This document shows positions 17,419-26,081 of a stretch of DNA of 64,000 bases, piece after piece. The translations under genes were made by a program, and so were the position numbers. This DNA comes from Allomuricauda sp. (GTDB taxonomy: Bacteria; Bacteroidota; Bacteroidia; Flavobacteriales; Flavobacteriaceae). Within the stretch, counting starts at the first letter, position 1; every line of letters begins with the position of its first letter. The notes beneath the pieces were generated by a model that was not told the origin of the DNA, did not search any database, and saw nothing but the letters and a program-made list of their open reading frames with translations. The DNA lies in NCBI GenBank assembly GCA_030148335.1, contig JASBTQ010000002.1, positions 62,001 to 126,000 of the forward strand, given 5' to 3'.

Positions 17419-17449
17419 AAAAAGGCCCCATTTTATGGGGCCTTTTTTT
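17419..17449. terminator. Bidirectional terminator between DUF4097 gene and tsf
   Basis: Stem AAAAAGGCCCCA (17419-17430) with TGGGGCCTTTTTT (17436-17448), with A and T runs on either side. It sits between the converging genes ending at 17400 and 17467 and can serve both strands. Confidence 0.92.
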
Positions 17450-17466
17450 ATTTGTATGGTTCGGGA

Positions 17467-18291
17467 TTATCCCAAAGCTACTCTTTTGAAACCGGTAACG
17501 GTCAAGTTGCTGTCAACAGATTTTACATACTGGGCAACACTAACTTTGCTGTCCTTGATGAAATCTTGGTTGACCAAGGTGTTGTCCTTGAAGAAACGGT
17601 TCAATTTACCTTTGGCGATGTTGTCCAACATAGCTTCTGGTTTTCCTTCTTGGCGCAATTGCTCTTTTGCGATCTCGATTTCCTTATCGATGATGGACTG
17701 ATCCACGCCTTCTTCGTTAAGGGCAACAGGGTTCATTGCAGCAGCTTGCATGGCTACATCTTTGGCAGCTTCGGCAGCACCGTCAACATTGGCGGACAAA
17801 CCTACCAATGTAGCGATCTTGTTTCCGGCGTGGATGTAGGATCCCACGAAAGGAGCGCTCAATTTCTCGAAGCTCCCTATCTCGATCTTTTCACCGATCA
17901 CACCGGTCTGCTCTGTCAATTTATCCGCAACGGTCATGCCACCGAAAGGAGCAACAAGAAAAGCTTCCTTGCTGTCGAAACCTAGTGCAAGATCGGCCAA
18001 ATCGTTGGCCAAGGTCACAAAGCTTTCGTTTTTGGCAACGAAGTCGGTTTCGCAGTTCAATGAAATAACCACACCTTGGGTACTGTCGGCATTCACTTTT
18101 GCTATGGCAGCACCTTCAGAGGATTCCCTGTCAGCTCTATTGGCGGCTACTTTCTGTCCTTTTTTGCGCAGGATCTCGATTGCTTTTTCAAAATCGCCTT
18201 CGGCCTCGACCAAAGCTTTTTTGCAATCCATCATCCCAGCACCTGTGGTCTGTCTTAGTTTATTTACTTCTGCGGCGGTAATCTGTGCCAT
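17467..18291 (-). CDS. tsf: Elongation factor Ts
   Basis: A 274-residue EF-Ts, the nucleotide exchange factor that releases GDP from EF-Tu. The N-terminal UBA-like domain (ITAAEVNKLRQTTGAGMMDCKKAL) and the core motif CETDFVAKNESF near residue 78-89 are intact. Length is typical for the longer two-subdomain bacterial form. It follows rpsB by 84 bases containing a hairpin (18325-18345). It is the last gene of the rplM-rpsI-rpsB-tsf series before a bidirectional terminator. Confidence 0.97.
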   Translation of the reverse strand: MAQITAAEVNKLRQTTGAGMMDCKKALVEAEGDFEKAIEILRKKGQKVAANRADRESSEGAAIAKVNADSTQGVVISLNCETDFVAKNESFVTLANDLADLALGFDSKEAFLVAPFGGMTVADKLTEQTGVIGEKIEIGSFEKLSAPFVGSYIHAGNKIATLVGLSANVDGAAEAAKDVAMQAAAMNPVALNEEGVDQSIIDKEIEIAKEQLRQEGKPEAMLDNIAKGKLNRFFKDNTLVNQDFIKDSKVSVAQYVKSVDSNLTVTGFKRVALG

Positions 18292-18324
18292 TTTTCTATG
18301 CTTTTTTAAAAATTTATGTAAAGT

Positions 18325-18345
18325 AAAACACTATTAAAGTGTTTT
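18325..18345. other. Hairpin between rpsB and tsf
   Basis: Perfect 8-bp stem AAAACACT (18325-18332) with AGTGTTTT (18338-18345) in the 84-base rpsB-tsf gap. On the minus strand it is not followed by a strong T run, so it looks like an attenuator or processing site rather than a full terminator. Confidence 0.5.
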
Positions 18346-18375
18346 GTTTTAGGACAATGTTAAATCAAGGTTGGT

Positions 18376-19482
18376 TTATTCAACGCCTCCCTTAACACTG
18401 TCTTGCCATTCCTTCAATTCGTCCCACTTTCCTTCAGCGGCCATTTTGGCTTGCTTGGGCCAAGAGGTCGGATCCAAGTGGGCCATGGTGGAGCTGGCGT
18501 CGGTCAAGATTTCCTTGATGTCATCAGCAGACGTTTCTGAAAGCTTGGCGAAGGTGGATACCCCAGCTTCAACCAATGCTTCGGCTGCTTTTGGGCCAAT
18601 GCCTTCCACTTTGGTCAAGTCATCTGTTTTTGCCTTTTCAGCTTTAACTTCTTTTTGTGCTGGCTTCACTTCTTTGGCCACGGGCTTTGATTTTTTGGAC
18701 GGTTTTTCATCGTCCTCATCCTCATCGACCACAACGGCTTTAGTGTTCACTTCGTCTTCATCTTCATCTTCTTTGTCGTTGGCCTTGTCATTTTTACGCT
18801 CGGACAAACCTTCGGCCACAGCTTTGGTCACTTCTTCCAAAATGGCTTCGATGGATTTTCCGGCGTCATCGTTGGCAGGGATTACGAAGTCGATGGGTCT
18901 TGGATCGGAGTTGGTATCGACCATCGCGAAAATAGGGATGTTCAATTTCAACGCTTCCTTGACGGCAATATGCTCACGCATGGTGTCAACGATGAAAAGT
19001 GCACCTGGCAAACGGGTCATGTCTGCAATGGAACCCAAGTTTTTGTCCAATTTGGCACGCAAACGGTCCACTTGCAATCTTTCTTTTTTGGAAAGGGTGT
19101 CAAAGGTCCCGTCTTTTTTCATACGGTCGATAGCGGCCATTTTCTTGACAGCTTTACGGATGGTGACAAAGTTGGTCAACATACCACCGGGCCATCTTTC
19201 AGTGATGTAGGGCATGTTCACTTTGGATACCTTGTCGGCAACGATGTCCTTGGCTTGTTTTTTGGTGGCCACAAAAAGGATTTTTCGTCCAGAGGCCGCA
19301 ATTTTCTTAAGGGCCTCATTGGCTTCCTCAAGTTTTGCTACAGTTTTGTAGAGATTGATGACGTGGATACCGTTTCGCTCCATGTAGATGTAGGGAGCCA
19401 TGTTGGGATTCCACTTTCGTGTTAGGTGTCCAAAATGCACACCTGCTTCCAGTAAGTCTTTTACTTCAATTTTACTTGCCAT
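18376..19482 (-). CDS. rpsB: 30S ribosomal protein S2 with acidic linker and helix-hairpin-helix tail
   Basis: A 368-residue S2, well above the usual 230-260. Residues 1 to about 230 are a normal S2 (LLEAGVHFGHLTRKWNPNM, ATKKQAKDIV, ITERWPGGMLTNF, DTNSDPRPIDFVIPANDD). Then come a highly charged Asp/Glu/Lys linker (about 231-286) and an 82-residue C-terminal domain starting DDLTKVEGIGPKAAEAL, a helix-hairpin-helix fold of the kind also found on some Bacteroidetes L21 proteins. The tail is in frame, uses the same codon style and is probably genuine. The gene lies between rpsI and tsf. What the tail binds is unknown; nucleic acid is the usual partner of such folds. Confidence 0.97.
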   Translation of the reverse strand: MASKIEVKDLLEAGVHFGHLTRKWNPNMAPYIYMERNGIHVINLYKTVAKLEEANEALKKIAASGRKILFVATKKQAKDIVADKVSKVNMPYITERWPGGMLTNFVTIRKAVKKMAAIDRMKKDGTFDTLSKKERLQVDRLRAKLDKNLGSIADMTRLPGALFIVDTMREHIAVKEALKLNIPIFAMVDTNSDPRPIDFVIPANDDAGKSIEAILEEVTKAVAEGLSERKNDKANDKEDEDEDEVNTKAVVVDEDEDDEKPSKKSKPVAKEVKPAQKEVKAEKAKTDDLTKVEGIGPKAAEALVEAGVSTFAKLSETSADDIKEILTDASSTMAHLDPTSWPKQAKMAAEGKWDELKEWQDSVKGGVE

Positions 19483-19629
19483 TTTTTTGTACTTAGTTTA
19501 CGTTCCGTTGTAGTAGCAATGAACTGGTGGTCACTTTTAGGTTCGCCCAATCCATTTAGATGCTAAACTAAATTCCAAAAAGTCGATTCTTTTTTCCTTT
19601 TGGAACAACGACAACTTGGTTAAAAATTT

Positions 19630-19654
19630 AACCCTGAAATGGTTTTTCAGGGTT
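19630..19654 (-). terminator. Terminator-like hairpin between rpsI and rpsB
   Basis: Ten-pair stem AACCCTGAAA (19630-19639) with TTTCAGGGTT (19645-19654). On the minus strand it is followed by an AAATTTTTA stretch, so it may end or attenuate the rplM-rpsI transcript ahead of rpsB. No clear promoter was found for rpsB in 19483-19629, so partial read-through is possible. Confidence 0.6.
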
Positions 19655-19693
19655 TTCAATGAACTTATATAGAGGTGCCAAGGCACCGCAATA

Positions 19694-20080
19694 TTAACGT
19701 TTGGAGAATTGGAATTTCTTACGGGCTTTCTTCTGTCCGAATTTCTTTCTTTCCACCATTCTTGGATCCCTTGTCAAAAGACCTTCTGGCTTCAGGACTT
19801 CCCTGTTCTCAGCATTGATCTCGCACATGGCCCTGGACAATGCCAAGCGAACCGCTTCTGCCTGTCCGGTGATACCACCACCATATACATTGACCTTTAC
19901 ATCATAGTTTCCTTCGGTCTCGGTAAGGGTGAAAGGTTGTTTTACCTTGTACTGCAAGGTGGCAGTGCTAAAGTAATCGCCAAGGTCCCTTTTATTTACG
20001 GTTATGTTTCCAGAACCTTCGGAGACATATACTCTGGCCACCGCGGTCTTTCTTCTTCCTATCTTATGAACCACTTCCAT
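19694..20080 (-). CDS. rpsI: 30S ribosomal protein S9
   Basis: A 128-residue S9, normal length. It shows the family pattern GRRKTAVARVYVSEGSG, VYGGGITGQAEAVRLALSRAM, and the basic C-terminus ending KKFQFSKR that reaches the decoding centre of the 30S subunit. Its ATG begins directly after the rplM stop codon, so the two are translationally coupled, as in nearly all bacteria. Confidence 0.98.
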   Translation of the reverse strand: MEVVHKIGRRKTAVARVYVSEGSGNITVNKRDLGDYFSTATLQYKVKQPFTLTETEGNYDVKVNVYGGGITGQAEAVRLALSRAMCEINAENREVLKPEGLLTRDPRMVERKKFGQKKARKKFQFSKR

Positions 20081-20536
20081 TTATTTGTAGTCGTTTAAGT
20101 TTATTGCCTTTGGTTTTTGCGCTTCCTGTCCGTGCTCGGCACCTACATAAACCTTTAGGTTTCTGTAGATTTCAGCACCAAGTTTGTTCTTTGGCAACAT
20201 TCCCTTCACGGAGTTTTCGATAATGCGCTCAGGATGTTTTTTCAATACTTCTTTTGCGGTAGCGGAACGCTGTCCACCGGGATACCCGGTATATCTCAAA
20301 TACACTTTGTCATCCCATTTGTTGCCGGTCAAGTTCACCTTCTCGGCATTGATGACTATTACATTGTCTCCACAATCCACATGGGGAGTAAAGTTGGTCT
20401 TGTATTTCCCCCTGAGCAATTTGGCCACTTTTGATGCCAATCTTCCCAAGTTCTGCCCCTCTGCATCAACCAATAACCATTGCTTGTCAACGGTAGATTT
20501 ATTGGCGGAAATAGTCTTATAACTTAATGTGTCCAC
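20081..20536 (-). CDS. rplM: 50S ribosomal protein L13
   Basis: A 151-residue L13. I chose the GTG at 20536 (protein [14 protein letters not shown]), because flavobacterial L13 proteins start with this DTLSYK sequence and an upstream extension to 20593 would include the promoter element at 20583-20590. Visible motifs are [28 protein letters not shown] and the [10 protein letters not shown] loop. It is an early-assembly protein of the large subunit, cotranscribed with rpsI. The GTG start is the only oddity. Confidence 0.95.
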   Translation of the reverse strand: MDTLSYKTISANKSTVDKQWLLVDAEGQNLGRLASKVAKLLRGKYKTNFTPHVDCGDNVIVINAEKVNLTGNKWDDKVYLRYTGYPGGQRSATAKEVLKKHPERIIENSVKGMLPKNKLGAEIYRNLKVYVGAEHGQEAQKPKAINLNDYK

Positions 20537-20566
20537 TTCTAGAATATTATTGATTTGAATACCTAT

Positions 20567-20579
20567 CCCGATAAACGGG
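20567..20579 (-). other. Small hairpin at the 5' end of the rplM leader
   Basis: CCCG (20567-20570) pairs with CGGG (20576-20579) around a five-base loop, just at the predicted transcript 5' end. It could stabilise the mRNA or be part of an L13-responsive leader. It is short, so it may also be chance. Confidence 0.3.
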
Positions 20580-20582
20580 CTG

Positions 20583-20613
20583 CAAATGTACAATTATTAG
20601 ATTGAATTACAAA
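20583..20613 (-). promoter_or_regulatory. Promoter of rplM-rpsI
   Basis: On the minus strand TTTG (20610-20613), 19 bases, then TACATTTG (20583-20590): an exact match to the Bacteroidetes primary-sigma consensus TTTG-N19-TANNTTTG. Expected transcription start is about 20577, giving a leader of roughly 40 bases before the GTG start. Confidence 0.85.
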
Positions 20614-20783
20614 CGGTTGATTGGGAATATTTTTTCGCCTTTTTTCATTTTTTCATCTTCCTGATAAAATCTGCTCAAACATCACTTTTTAAATGTTAAA
20701 AAAAGCTTAAAAAACAAGAGTGCTGTAACTAACCCATTTTAACGTGGTCTTTAGGGTAATCAGACCAATCAATAAACGAACAA

Positions 20784-23432
20784 GTGAAATACATACTTTT
20801 TATTTTACTCACCCTTCTTACCTTCCAACTTGAAGCACAGGACACCACCAATGTGGTCCCCAAGAAAATTTATGTGACCAAGGATCTGGGCAGTGAAGCC
20901 CCACCTACCATTGATGGTCTTTTGGACGACCCAACATGGAACCTTGTGGAGTGGGCAGGGGATTATATTGAATGGCAACCCGATGAGAATACTCCACCGA
21001 GCCATCAGACCAAATTCAAGATTATATATGATACCAAAAATCTATATATAGGTGTACGTTGTCTGGACACGGAACCGGACAAGATCGTAAGGAGATTGTC
21101 CCGAAGGGATGGCTTTGAGGGCGATTGGGTCGAGTTCAACATTGACAGTTATTTTGACAAACGGACCGCTTTTTCCTTTACCATAACAGCTGCTGGCGTG
21201 AAAGGCGATGAATTTGTTTCCAATAACGGCAACAATTGGGATCCCAGTTGGAACCCGATCTGGTATGCAAAGACCCATATTGATGAAGAGGGTTGGACGG
21301 CAGAGATACGGATTCCTTTGAGCCAGTTGAAGTTTGGAAAGGCCGAGAGCCAAATATGGGGGCTTCAATCCACCAGAAGGTATTTTAGGAACGAAGAGCG
21401 TTCGGTCTGGCAACGAAAACCTGTGGATCAACCCGGTTGGGTGAGCGAATTTGGTGAACTGCACGGATTGAAGAACATTGAGCCTCAGAAACAATTGGAG
21501 ATCCAACCCTACACCGTTGCCAAAATGGAAACGTATGAGGCAGAGGAAGGCAACCCTTTCAAGGATGGCAGTGAGAGTGACATAACCGGCGGACTCGATG
21601 CGAAAATTGGAATCACCAACGACCTTACCTTGGACTTGACCGTGAATCCGGATTTTGGACAAGTGGATGCCGATCCATCGGCCATTGCTTTGGATGGGTT
21701 TCAAATATTTTTTCAGGAGCGACGCCCATTTTTTGTGGAGAACAAGAACATCTTCGATTTCAGTGTTTCGCAATCGGAGGCGGGCAATACCTTTGGTTCC
21801 GACAATGTTTTTTATTCCAGGCGCATAGGCAGGAGCCCACAGGCCTATCCCAATACAGTTGATGGCGAGTTTGTGGATCAGCCCGACAATACCCCGATCA
21901 TTGGGGCGGCAAAGTTCAGCGGAAAGACCAAGAACGGCTGGGCCATAGGCGTTCTGGAAAGTGTGACTGCCCAAAGACAGGCCACCATTATTGATGGAAG
22001 CGATAATAGGAGAAAAGAAGTGGTGGAACCGCTGACCAACTATTTTGTGGGCCGACTGCAGAAAGATTTCAATGATCGTAATTCCTATATCGGTGGCATC
22101 TTTACGGCCACCAATCGGGAAAACCTGCCCGAATCACTACAATTTTTGCACAGTTCCGCTTACACCGGAGGTTTGGATTTCAAGCACCAGTGGAACAACA
22201 GGGATTGGTATGTGGGCGGGAATGTCACCCTCAGCCATGTACAGGGCAGCGAGGAGGCCATCGAGAATACGCAGAAATCCATTGCCCATTTGTTCAATAG
22301 GGTGGATGCAGATTATCTCTCCGTGGATAGTACGCGTACCTCTTTGTCGGGAACAGGGGGCAATGTGCAAATAGGCAAGATCGGTAATGGACATTGGCGG
22401 TTCGAGTCGGGTGGTACCTGGCGTTCCCCGGAACTGGAACTCAACGATATCGGGTTTCAACGCCAGGCCGATGATATCCGGCACTATACTTGGATAGGCT
22501 ATCAGACCCTTAAACCGGACAGTACCTTTAGGCGAGTGGGCATCAATTACAACCACTGGACCGCCTGGGACTTTGGGGGGAACCATAATTATTTGCAGTT
22601 CAACACCAATAGCTGGCAAAACTGGAAGAACAATTACCAGACCAATATTGGATTCAACTATGCGCCCATCGAATATTCCAATTTTGCATTGAGGGGCGGG
22701 CCGAGGTTGAGACAATCCCCCTGGATGAGCTTTTGGAACAATATCCAGACCGATAGTAGGAAGAAGATACAATTCTCATTTTACCATGAAGGTAGAAAGG
22801 CGGTGGACAATTCCTTTAAATCGTATTATATGGAAGGAGGATTTGTCTATCAGCCCATCAATGCATTGCGGGTCTCTGCCTTCCCGTCGTTGGGCATCAA
22901 TCATGATAAACTCCAGTTCATTGATAATTTGGATGATGTGAACGGTTCCACGAGGTACCTCAACGGTGAGATAGACCAACGCACCCTGAGCATGTCCGTT
23001 CGGTTGAACTATACCATTAATCCCAACCTGACCATACAGTATTGGGGGCAGCCCTTTATTTCACGGGGGAGGTATTCCAACTTCAAGCACATCACCGATG
23101 CTACGGCCAAACGCTTCGAGGACAGATTTGTACAATATGGGGCCGATCAAGCCACTTTGAGTGATGGCGTGTATGCCATTGATGAGGATTTGGACAATGT
23201 TGCGGACTTCAGTTTTGACAACCCTGATTTCTCCTTCGTGCAGTTCCGTTCCAATTTGGTGGTCCGATGGGAGTACATCCCAGGCTCCGAGATATTCTTG
23301 GTCTGGTCACAGGATGTGTCCCGAAGTGGCGATCCTACCGATGGACTGTTGCCCAGTTTGGGGGACAATATTTTTGGACAGAAGCCCCAGAATATCTTTT
23401 TGGTGAAGGCAACTTATCGTTTTGTACTGTGA
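20784..23432 (+). CDS. DUF5916 outer-membrane protein with N-terminal CBM9-like domain
   Basis: An 882-residue exported protein starting with GTG 20784, with a signal peptide ending near residue 18 (LEAQ). Residues about 35-240 resemble the CBM9-like sugar-binding fold (APPTIDGLLDDPTW, FKIIYDTKNLYIGVRC, VEFNIDSYFDKRTAFSF, WTAEIRIPLSQLKF). The remainder is a large beta-rich domain typical of DUF5916, probably an outer-membrane barrel (TLDLTVNPDFGQVDADPS, FFQERRPFFVENKNIF, many Tyr/Trp-rich strands, C-terminal YRFVL). Members are common in Bacteroidetes and have no proven substrate. It stands alone between rplM and a lipoprotein gene. No sugar-utilisation neighbours are present. Confidence 0.88.
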   Translation: MKYILFILLTLLTFQLEAQDTTNVVPKKIYVTKDLGSEAPPTIDGLLDDPTWNLVEWAGDYIEWQPDENTPPSHQTKFKIIYDTKNLYIGVRCLDTEPDKIVRRLSRRDGFEGDWVEFNIDSYFDKRTAFSFTITAAGVKGDEFVSNNGNNWDPSWNPIWYAKTHIDEEGWTAEIRIPLSQLKFGKAESQIWGLQSTRRYFRNEERSVWQRKPVDQPGWVSEFGELHGLKNIEPQKQLEIQPYTVAKMETYEAEEGNPFKDGSESDITGGLDAKIGITNDLTLDLTVNPDFGQVDADPSAIALDGFQIFFQERRPFFVENKNIFDFSVSQSEAGNTFGSDNVFYSRRIGRSPQAYPNTVDGEFVDQPDNTPIIGAAKFSGKTKNGWAIGVLESVTAQRQATIIDGSDNRRKEVVEPLTNYFVGRLQKDFNDRNSYIGGIFTATNRENLPESLQFLHSSAYTGGLDFKHQWNNRDWYVGGNVTLSHVQGSEEAIENTQKSIAHLFNRVDADYLSVDSTRTSLSGTGGNVQIGKIGNGHWRFESGGTWRSPELELNDIGFQRQADDIRHYTWIGYQTLKPDSTFRRVGINYNHWTAWDFGGNHNYLQFNTNSWQNWKNNYQTNIGFNYAPIEYSNFALRGGPRLRQSPWMSFWNNIQTDSRKKIQFSFYHEGRKAVDNSFKSYYMEGGFVYQPINALRVSAFPSLGINHDKLQFIDNLDDVNGSTRYLNGEIDQRTLSMSVRLNYTINPNLTIQYWGQPFISRGRYSNFKHITDATAKRFEDRFVQYGADQATLSDGVYAIDEDLDNVADFSFDNPDFSFVQFRSNLVVRWEYIPGSEIFLVWSQDVSRSGDPTDGLLPSLGDNIFGQKPQNIFLVKATYRFVL

Positions 23433-23501
23433 AATTTGCGTAATAAAAATACTACAATGTTTTTTTGGTCGTTTTGGAAACGTATCATTAAAACAAACCT
23501 C

Positions 23502-23963
23502 ATGAAAAAGAATTTCTTTACACTTTTATTAGCCGCAGTTCTAATTTCCTCTTGCTCTTCAGATGAAGGAGAATCAGATGGTTCTTCCATTGTGGGTACT
23601 TGGGATGCCATTGAGTTTAACATGGGCGAGGCTGTTGATTTGAATGACGACGGTACTGCTTCCGATAATTTATTGGATGAATTGGATTGCTTTGCCTCAA
23701 CGGCCACCTTTACCGCAGAAGGTGGATATTCAACAGCAACAACGGGAATCTATTTTGAAGCAACCGAAGATAGCTTTTTCATTACCTGTGACGGTGTCGA
23801 AACCACCTCGGGCACTTATACCCTCGATGGAAACACTTTGGTGACCATTGGTGAAGAGGGAGAAGTGGAATCAACAGCAACTGTAACCACAGACAGATTG
23901 GTGGTTACTGGGGAAGACGATGATTTTGGTCAGGTAACCTTAGTATTTGAAAGGAGAGAATAG
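23502..23963 (+). CDS. Small lipoprotein, lipocalin-like
   Basis: A 153-residue lipoprotein. I chose ATG 23502 (MKKNFFTLLLAAVLISSCSS) because it gives a proper lipobox with cysteine at about residue 18; the longer frame from 23436 would bury it. After the lipobox comes an acidic serine-rich linker, then a beta-rich domain with SSIVGTWDAIEFN and regular strands (GTYTLDGNTLVTIGEEG, TATVTTDRLVV), the pattern of lipocalin-like domains in Bacteroidetes lipoproteins. A ligand is not predictable. It converges on hisC with 13 bases between the stops. Confidence 0.85.
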   Translation: MKKNFFTLLLAAVLISSCSSDEGESDGSSIVGTWDAIEFNMGEAVDLNDDGTASDNLLDELDCFASTATFTAEGGYSTATTGIYFEATEDSFFITCDGVETTSGTYTLDGNTLVTIGEEGEVESTATVTTDRLVVTGEDDDFGQVTLVFERRE

Positions 23964-23976
23964 AAACTAGCTCCGC

Positions 23977-25074
23977 TCAAGGTTTTATTTTCCGAATTGC
24001 TTTAACACAGGCCTCATTCGCCTCTCGATTCCCTATGGTGATGCGAACTTTCCCTGGAGCACCAAATTGCGAAACGGGCCGCACCATAATGCCTTCTTCC
24101 ATCATCCGATCGGTAAATTCCATTTCGGGCAACGGAGGGTCTATGATAAAAAAGTTGGCCTGACTGGGCCAGTATTTGATGCCGATGCGGTCAAACTCCT
24201 GGGCAAGATATGCTCTGCCATCGAGAACCGTCTGTACCGTTTTTTCGATAAACTCTGTATCGTTCAATGCACCGATGCCTGCCTCGATGGACGTCAAGGG
24301 CAGCAAGAACGGTTTTTGGATCAACCGGATATAGTTGGCAATGGTAGCGGTGGTGTAGGCATACCCGATACGCTGACCCGCCAACCCGTATGTTTTGGAA
24401 AAACTATTGAGGCCAAGTACATTGTGCCCAGTCAAAACATAGGGTAGGGCGGTCACATAATCCTCCGCATCCGCAAAATGTCGGTACACTTCATCAAAAA
24501 CGATAAGAATGTTCTTGGGCACACGTTCCAAAAAGTCGTCCAACACGAGTTTGGGAATATAGGTACCCGTTGGGTTGTTCGGACTGGTAAGGAAAATGAC
24601 CTTGGTGCGCTCCGTAATGGCGTTCAAAATCCCTTCCACATCCAAATCGTAGTCGGGCGAAAGCAAAGGGATGTCAATGGTTTTGGCCCCATACCATCTG
24701 GAAAATACAGAGTAGGGCAAAAAGCAAGGGTTGGAATAGATTACCTCGTCCCCTTCATTGATAAAGGCCCTCAAAAGGATATCAATGATTTCCGAACCGC
24801 TGTTGCCACACAAAAATTGGTCAGCACTTAGTTTTCCATTAAAATCCTTCACCAAAGCTTCCCGCAGGCGGATATCGGTTTGGTCGGGATAGATGTCGAT
24901 ATGCTCCAAAGCCACTTTTAGGGCCGCCACTGCTTTGGGTGATGCCCCCAATGGATTTTCGTTGGAGGACAGTTTATAGATTTTTTTATTGGAAGGCGGA
25001 ATGTTCTTTCCGCCTTTATATACCTCTTTGGGCTCCAAATGGGCCTTAAAGATGGATTCGATGTTTTTTTTCAT
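23977..25074 (-). CDS. hisC: Histidinol-phosphate aminotransferase
   Basis: A 365-residue fold-type I PLP aminotransferase. The SNENPLG motif (37-43), the SPNNPTG motif (164-170), DEVY (194-197) and the PLP lysine K227 in NSFSKTYGLAGQRIG are intact. HisC transfers an amino group from glutamate to imidazole-acetol phosphate in histidine synthesis. The gene stands apart from any his operon, and solitary paralogues of this family can act on aromatic or other amino acids, so an aromatic aminotransferase role is a real alternative, interesting given the tyrosine pathway downstream. Confidence 0.85.
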   Translation of the reverse strand: MKKNIESIFKAHLEPKEVYKGGKNIPPSNKKIYKLSSNENPLGASPKAVAALKVALEHIDIYPDQTDIRLREALVKDFNGKLSADQFLCGNSGSEIIDILLRAFINEGDEVIYSNPCFLPYSVFSRWYGAKTIDIPLLSPDYDLDVEGILNAITERTKVIFLTSPNNPTGTYIPKLVLDDFLERVPKNILIVFDEVYRHFADAEDYVTALPYVLTGHNVLGLNSFSKTYGLAGQRIGYAYTTATIANYIRLIQKPFLLPLTSIEAGIGALNDTEFIEKTVQTVLDGRAYLAQEFDRIGIKYWPSQANFFIIDPPLPEMEFTDRMMEEGIMVRPVSQFGAPGKVRITIGNREANEACVKAIRKIKP

Positions 25075-25198
25075 TTTTTGTTTTAAACGGTTTCAATATG
25101 AAATGTGCAGATTTGGGAATACATATCAGTTAGCCAAGAACCGAATATTCTGATGTGTTTTGAAGGTAAGCCTGTATGTTTTCTTTGCACATTGATTG

Positions 25199-26008
25199 TT
25201 ATGTGCCTTGTGTTTTTTGTTCAAGTATTTGATTTATTCTTTTCAGTTCGGTCAAACTGTTTTGTGTCAAATCTTCATTAGAAATAAGTCGTTTTAATTC
25301 ATTTAGAATTTTGTTCTCAATCAGTTGCAACATAGAATCATATGCATATACCTTTAAATTGAGAATATATTGCAATTCATCTTCGGTTAGAACCGTATTT
25401 ACTATCTGCTTTATTCCTGAATCTTCTTTCCAATTTTTAATTTCTCCATTTTTATATCCATCAAGAAGTAAATAAACTGTCCTGCCTATAAATCCCTGAT
25501 ATGCATACATGAGCACCCATAATTGTTCAGAAATAAAGGGTCTGAATTTGTCAATGTCATCCGAATACTTTGTCAATTTATCAGTCAAGTCATTTATTGA
25601 TAATTTTGCGATTTGAGAGCCAAATCTACTACCAGTGTTATCTAATGATTTATTGTTTAGTTCCTCATCCAACAATATTTGATAACATAGGTGAACAACT
25701 GGTGGAATTGAAGATTTCATTTTTAATATTCTGTCCCAAAAAAGCTCAGTTACTTCAATTCTTTTATCCAGAATTTTTTGGAAATTTTGGCCAATTTGTT
25801 GAGTCAAATTGCTTACAACAGCATTATTCTTATTGATTAGACCCCTTAATTCTTCCAATCGTAAATTACTGTCTTCTTTCCATTTTTGAATAATTCTTTC
25901 GTTGAGAAGCTTACTAATAAAAATGATTGCAGCAGAAAGAAATACTCCAACTCCTCCGAAAAGTTTGAAGAGAGACCAGTTGTTTAAATTATTAATGAGC
26001 TCTTCCAT
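25199..26008 (-). CDS. Membrane-anchored coiled-coil protein of unknown function
   Basis: A 269-residue protein with one membrane helix near residue 14-32 followed by a charged, helical, coiled-coil-like region (about 33-80) and a helical C-terminal part rich in Leu, Lys, Asn and Glu. No enzyme motif is seen and I recognise no family. The DNA is clearly more AT-rich than the flanking hisC and flavin reductase genes, which suggests recent acquisition. It stands alone, with 124 bases to hisC and 73 to the flavin reductase gene. A phage-defence or stress role is possible but unsupported. Confidence 0.7.
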   Translation of the reverse strand: MEELINNLNNWSLFKLFGGVGVFLSAAIIFISKLLNERIIQKWKEDSNLRLEELRGLINKNNAVVSNLTQQIGQNFQKILDKRIEVTELFWDRILKMKSSIPPVVHLCYQILLDEELNNKSLDNTGSRFGSQIAKLSINDLTDKLTKYSDDIDKFRPFISEQLWVLMYAYQGFIGRTVYLLLDGYKNGEIKNWKEDSGIKQIVNTVLTEDELQYILNLKVYAYDSMLQLIENKILNELKRLISNEDLTQNSLTELKRINQILEQKTQGT

Positions 26009-26081
26009 TTTTCCCCACTTTTTATCTGTTTAACACATCGATATGTCCCGAATAATAATACACAATCTTTTTATTTGAATT

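Noticed and set aside
19674-19687. GGTGCC-AA-GGCACC hairpin behind rpsI
   Set aside because: No T run follows on either strand and the loop is too short, so it is not a terminator; kept only as a palindrome.
21042-21974. Open frame of 310 codons on the minus strand
   Set aside because: Antisense to the DUF5916 gene, no signal or family pattern.
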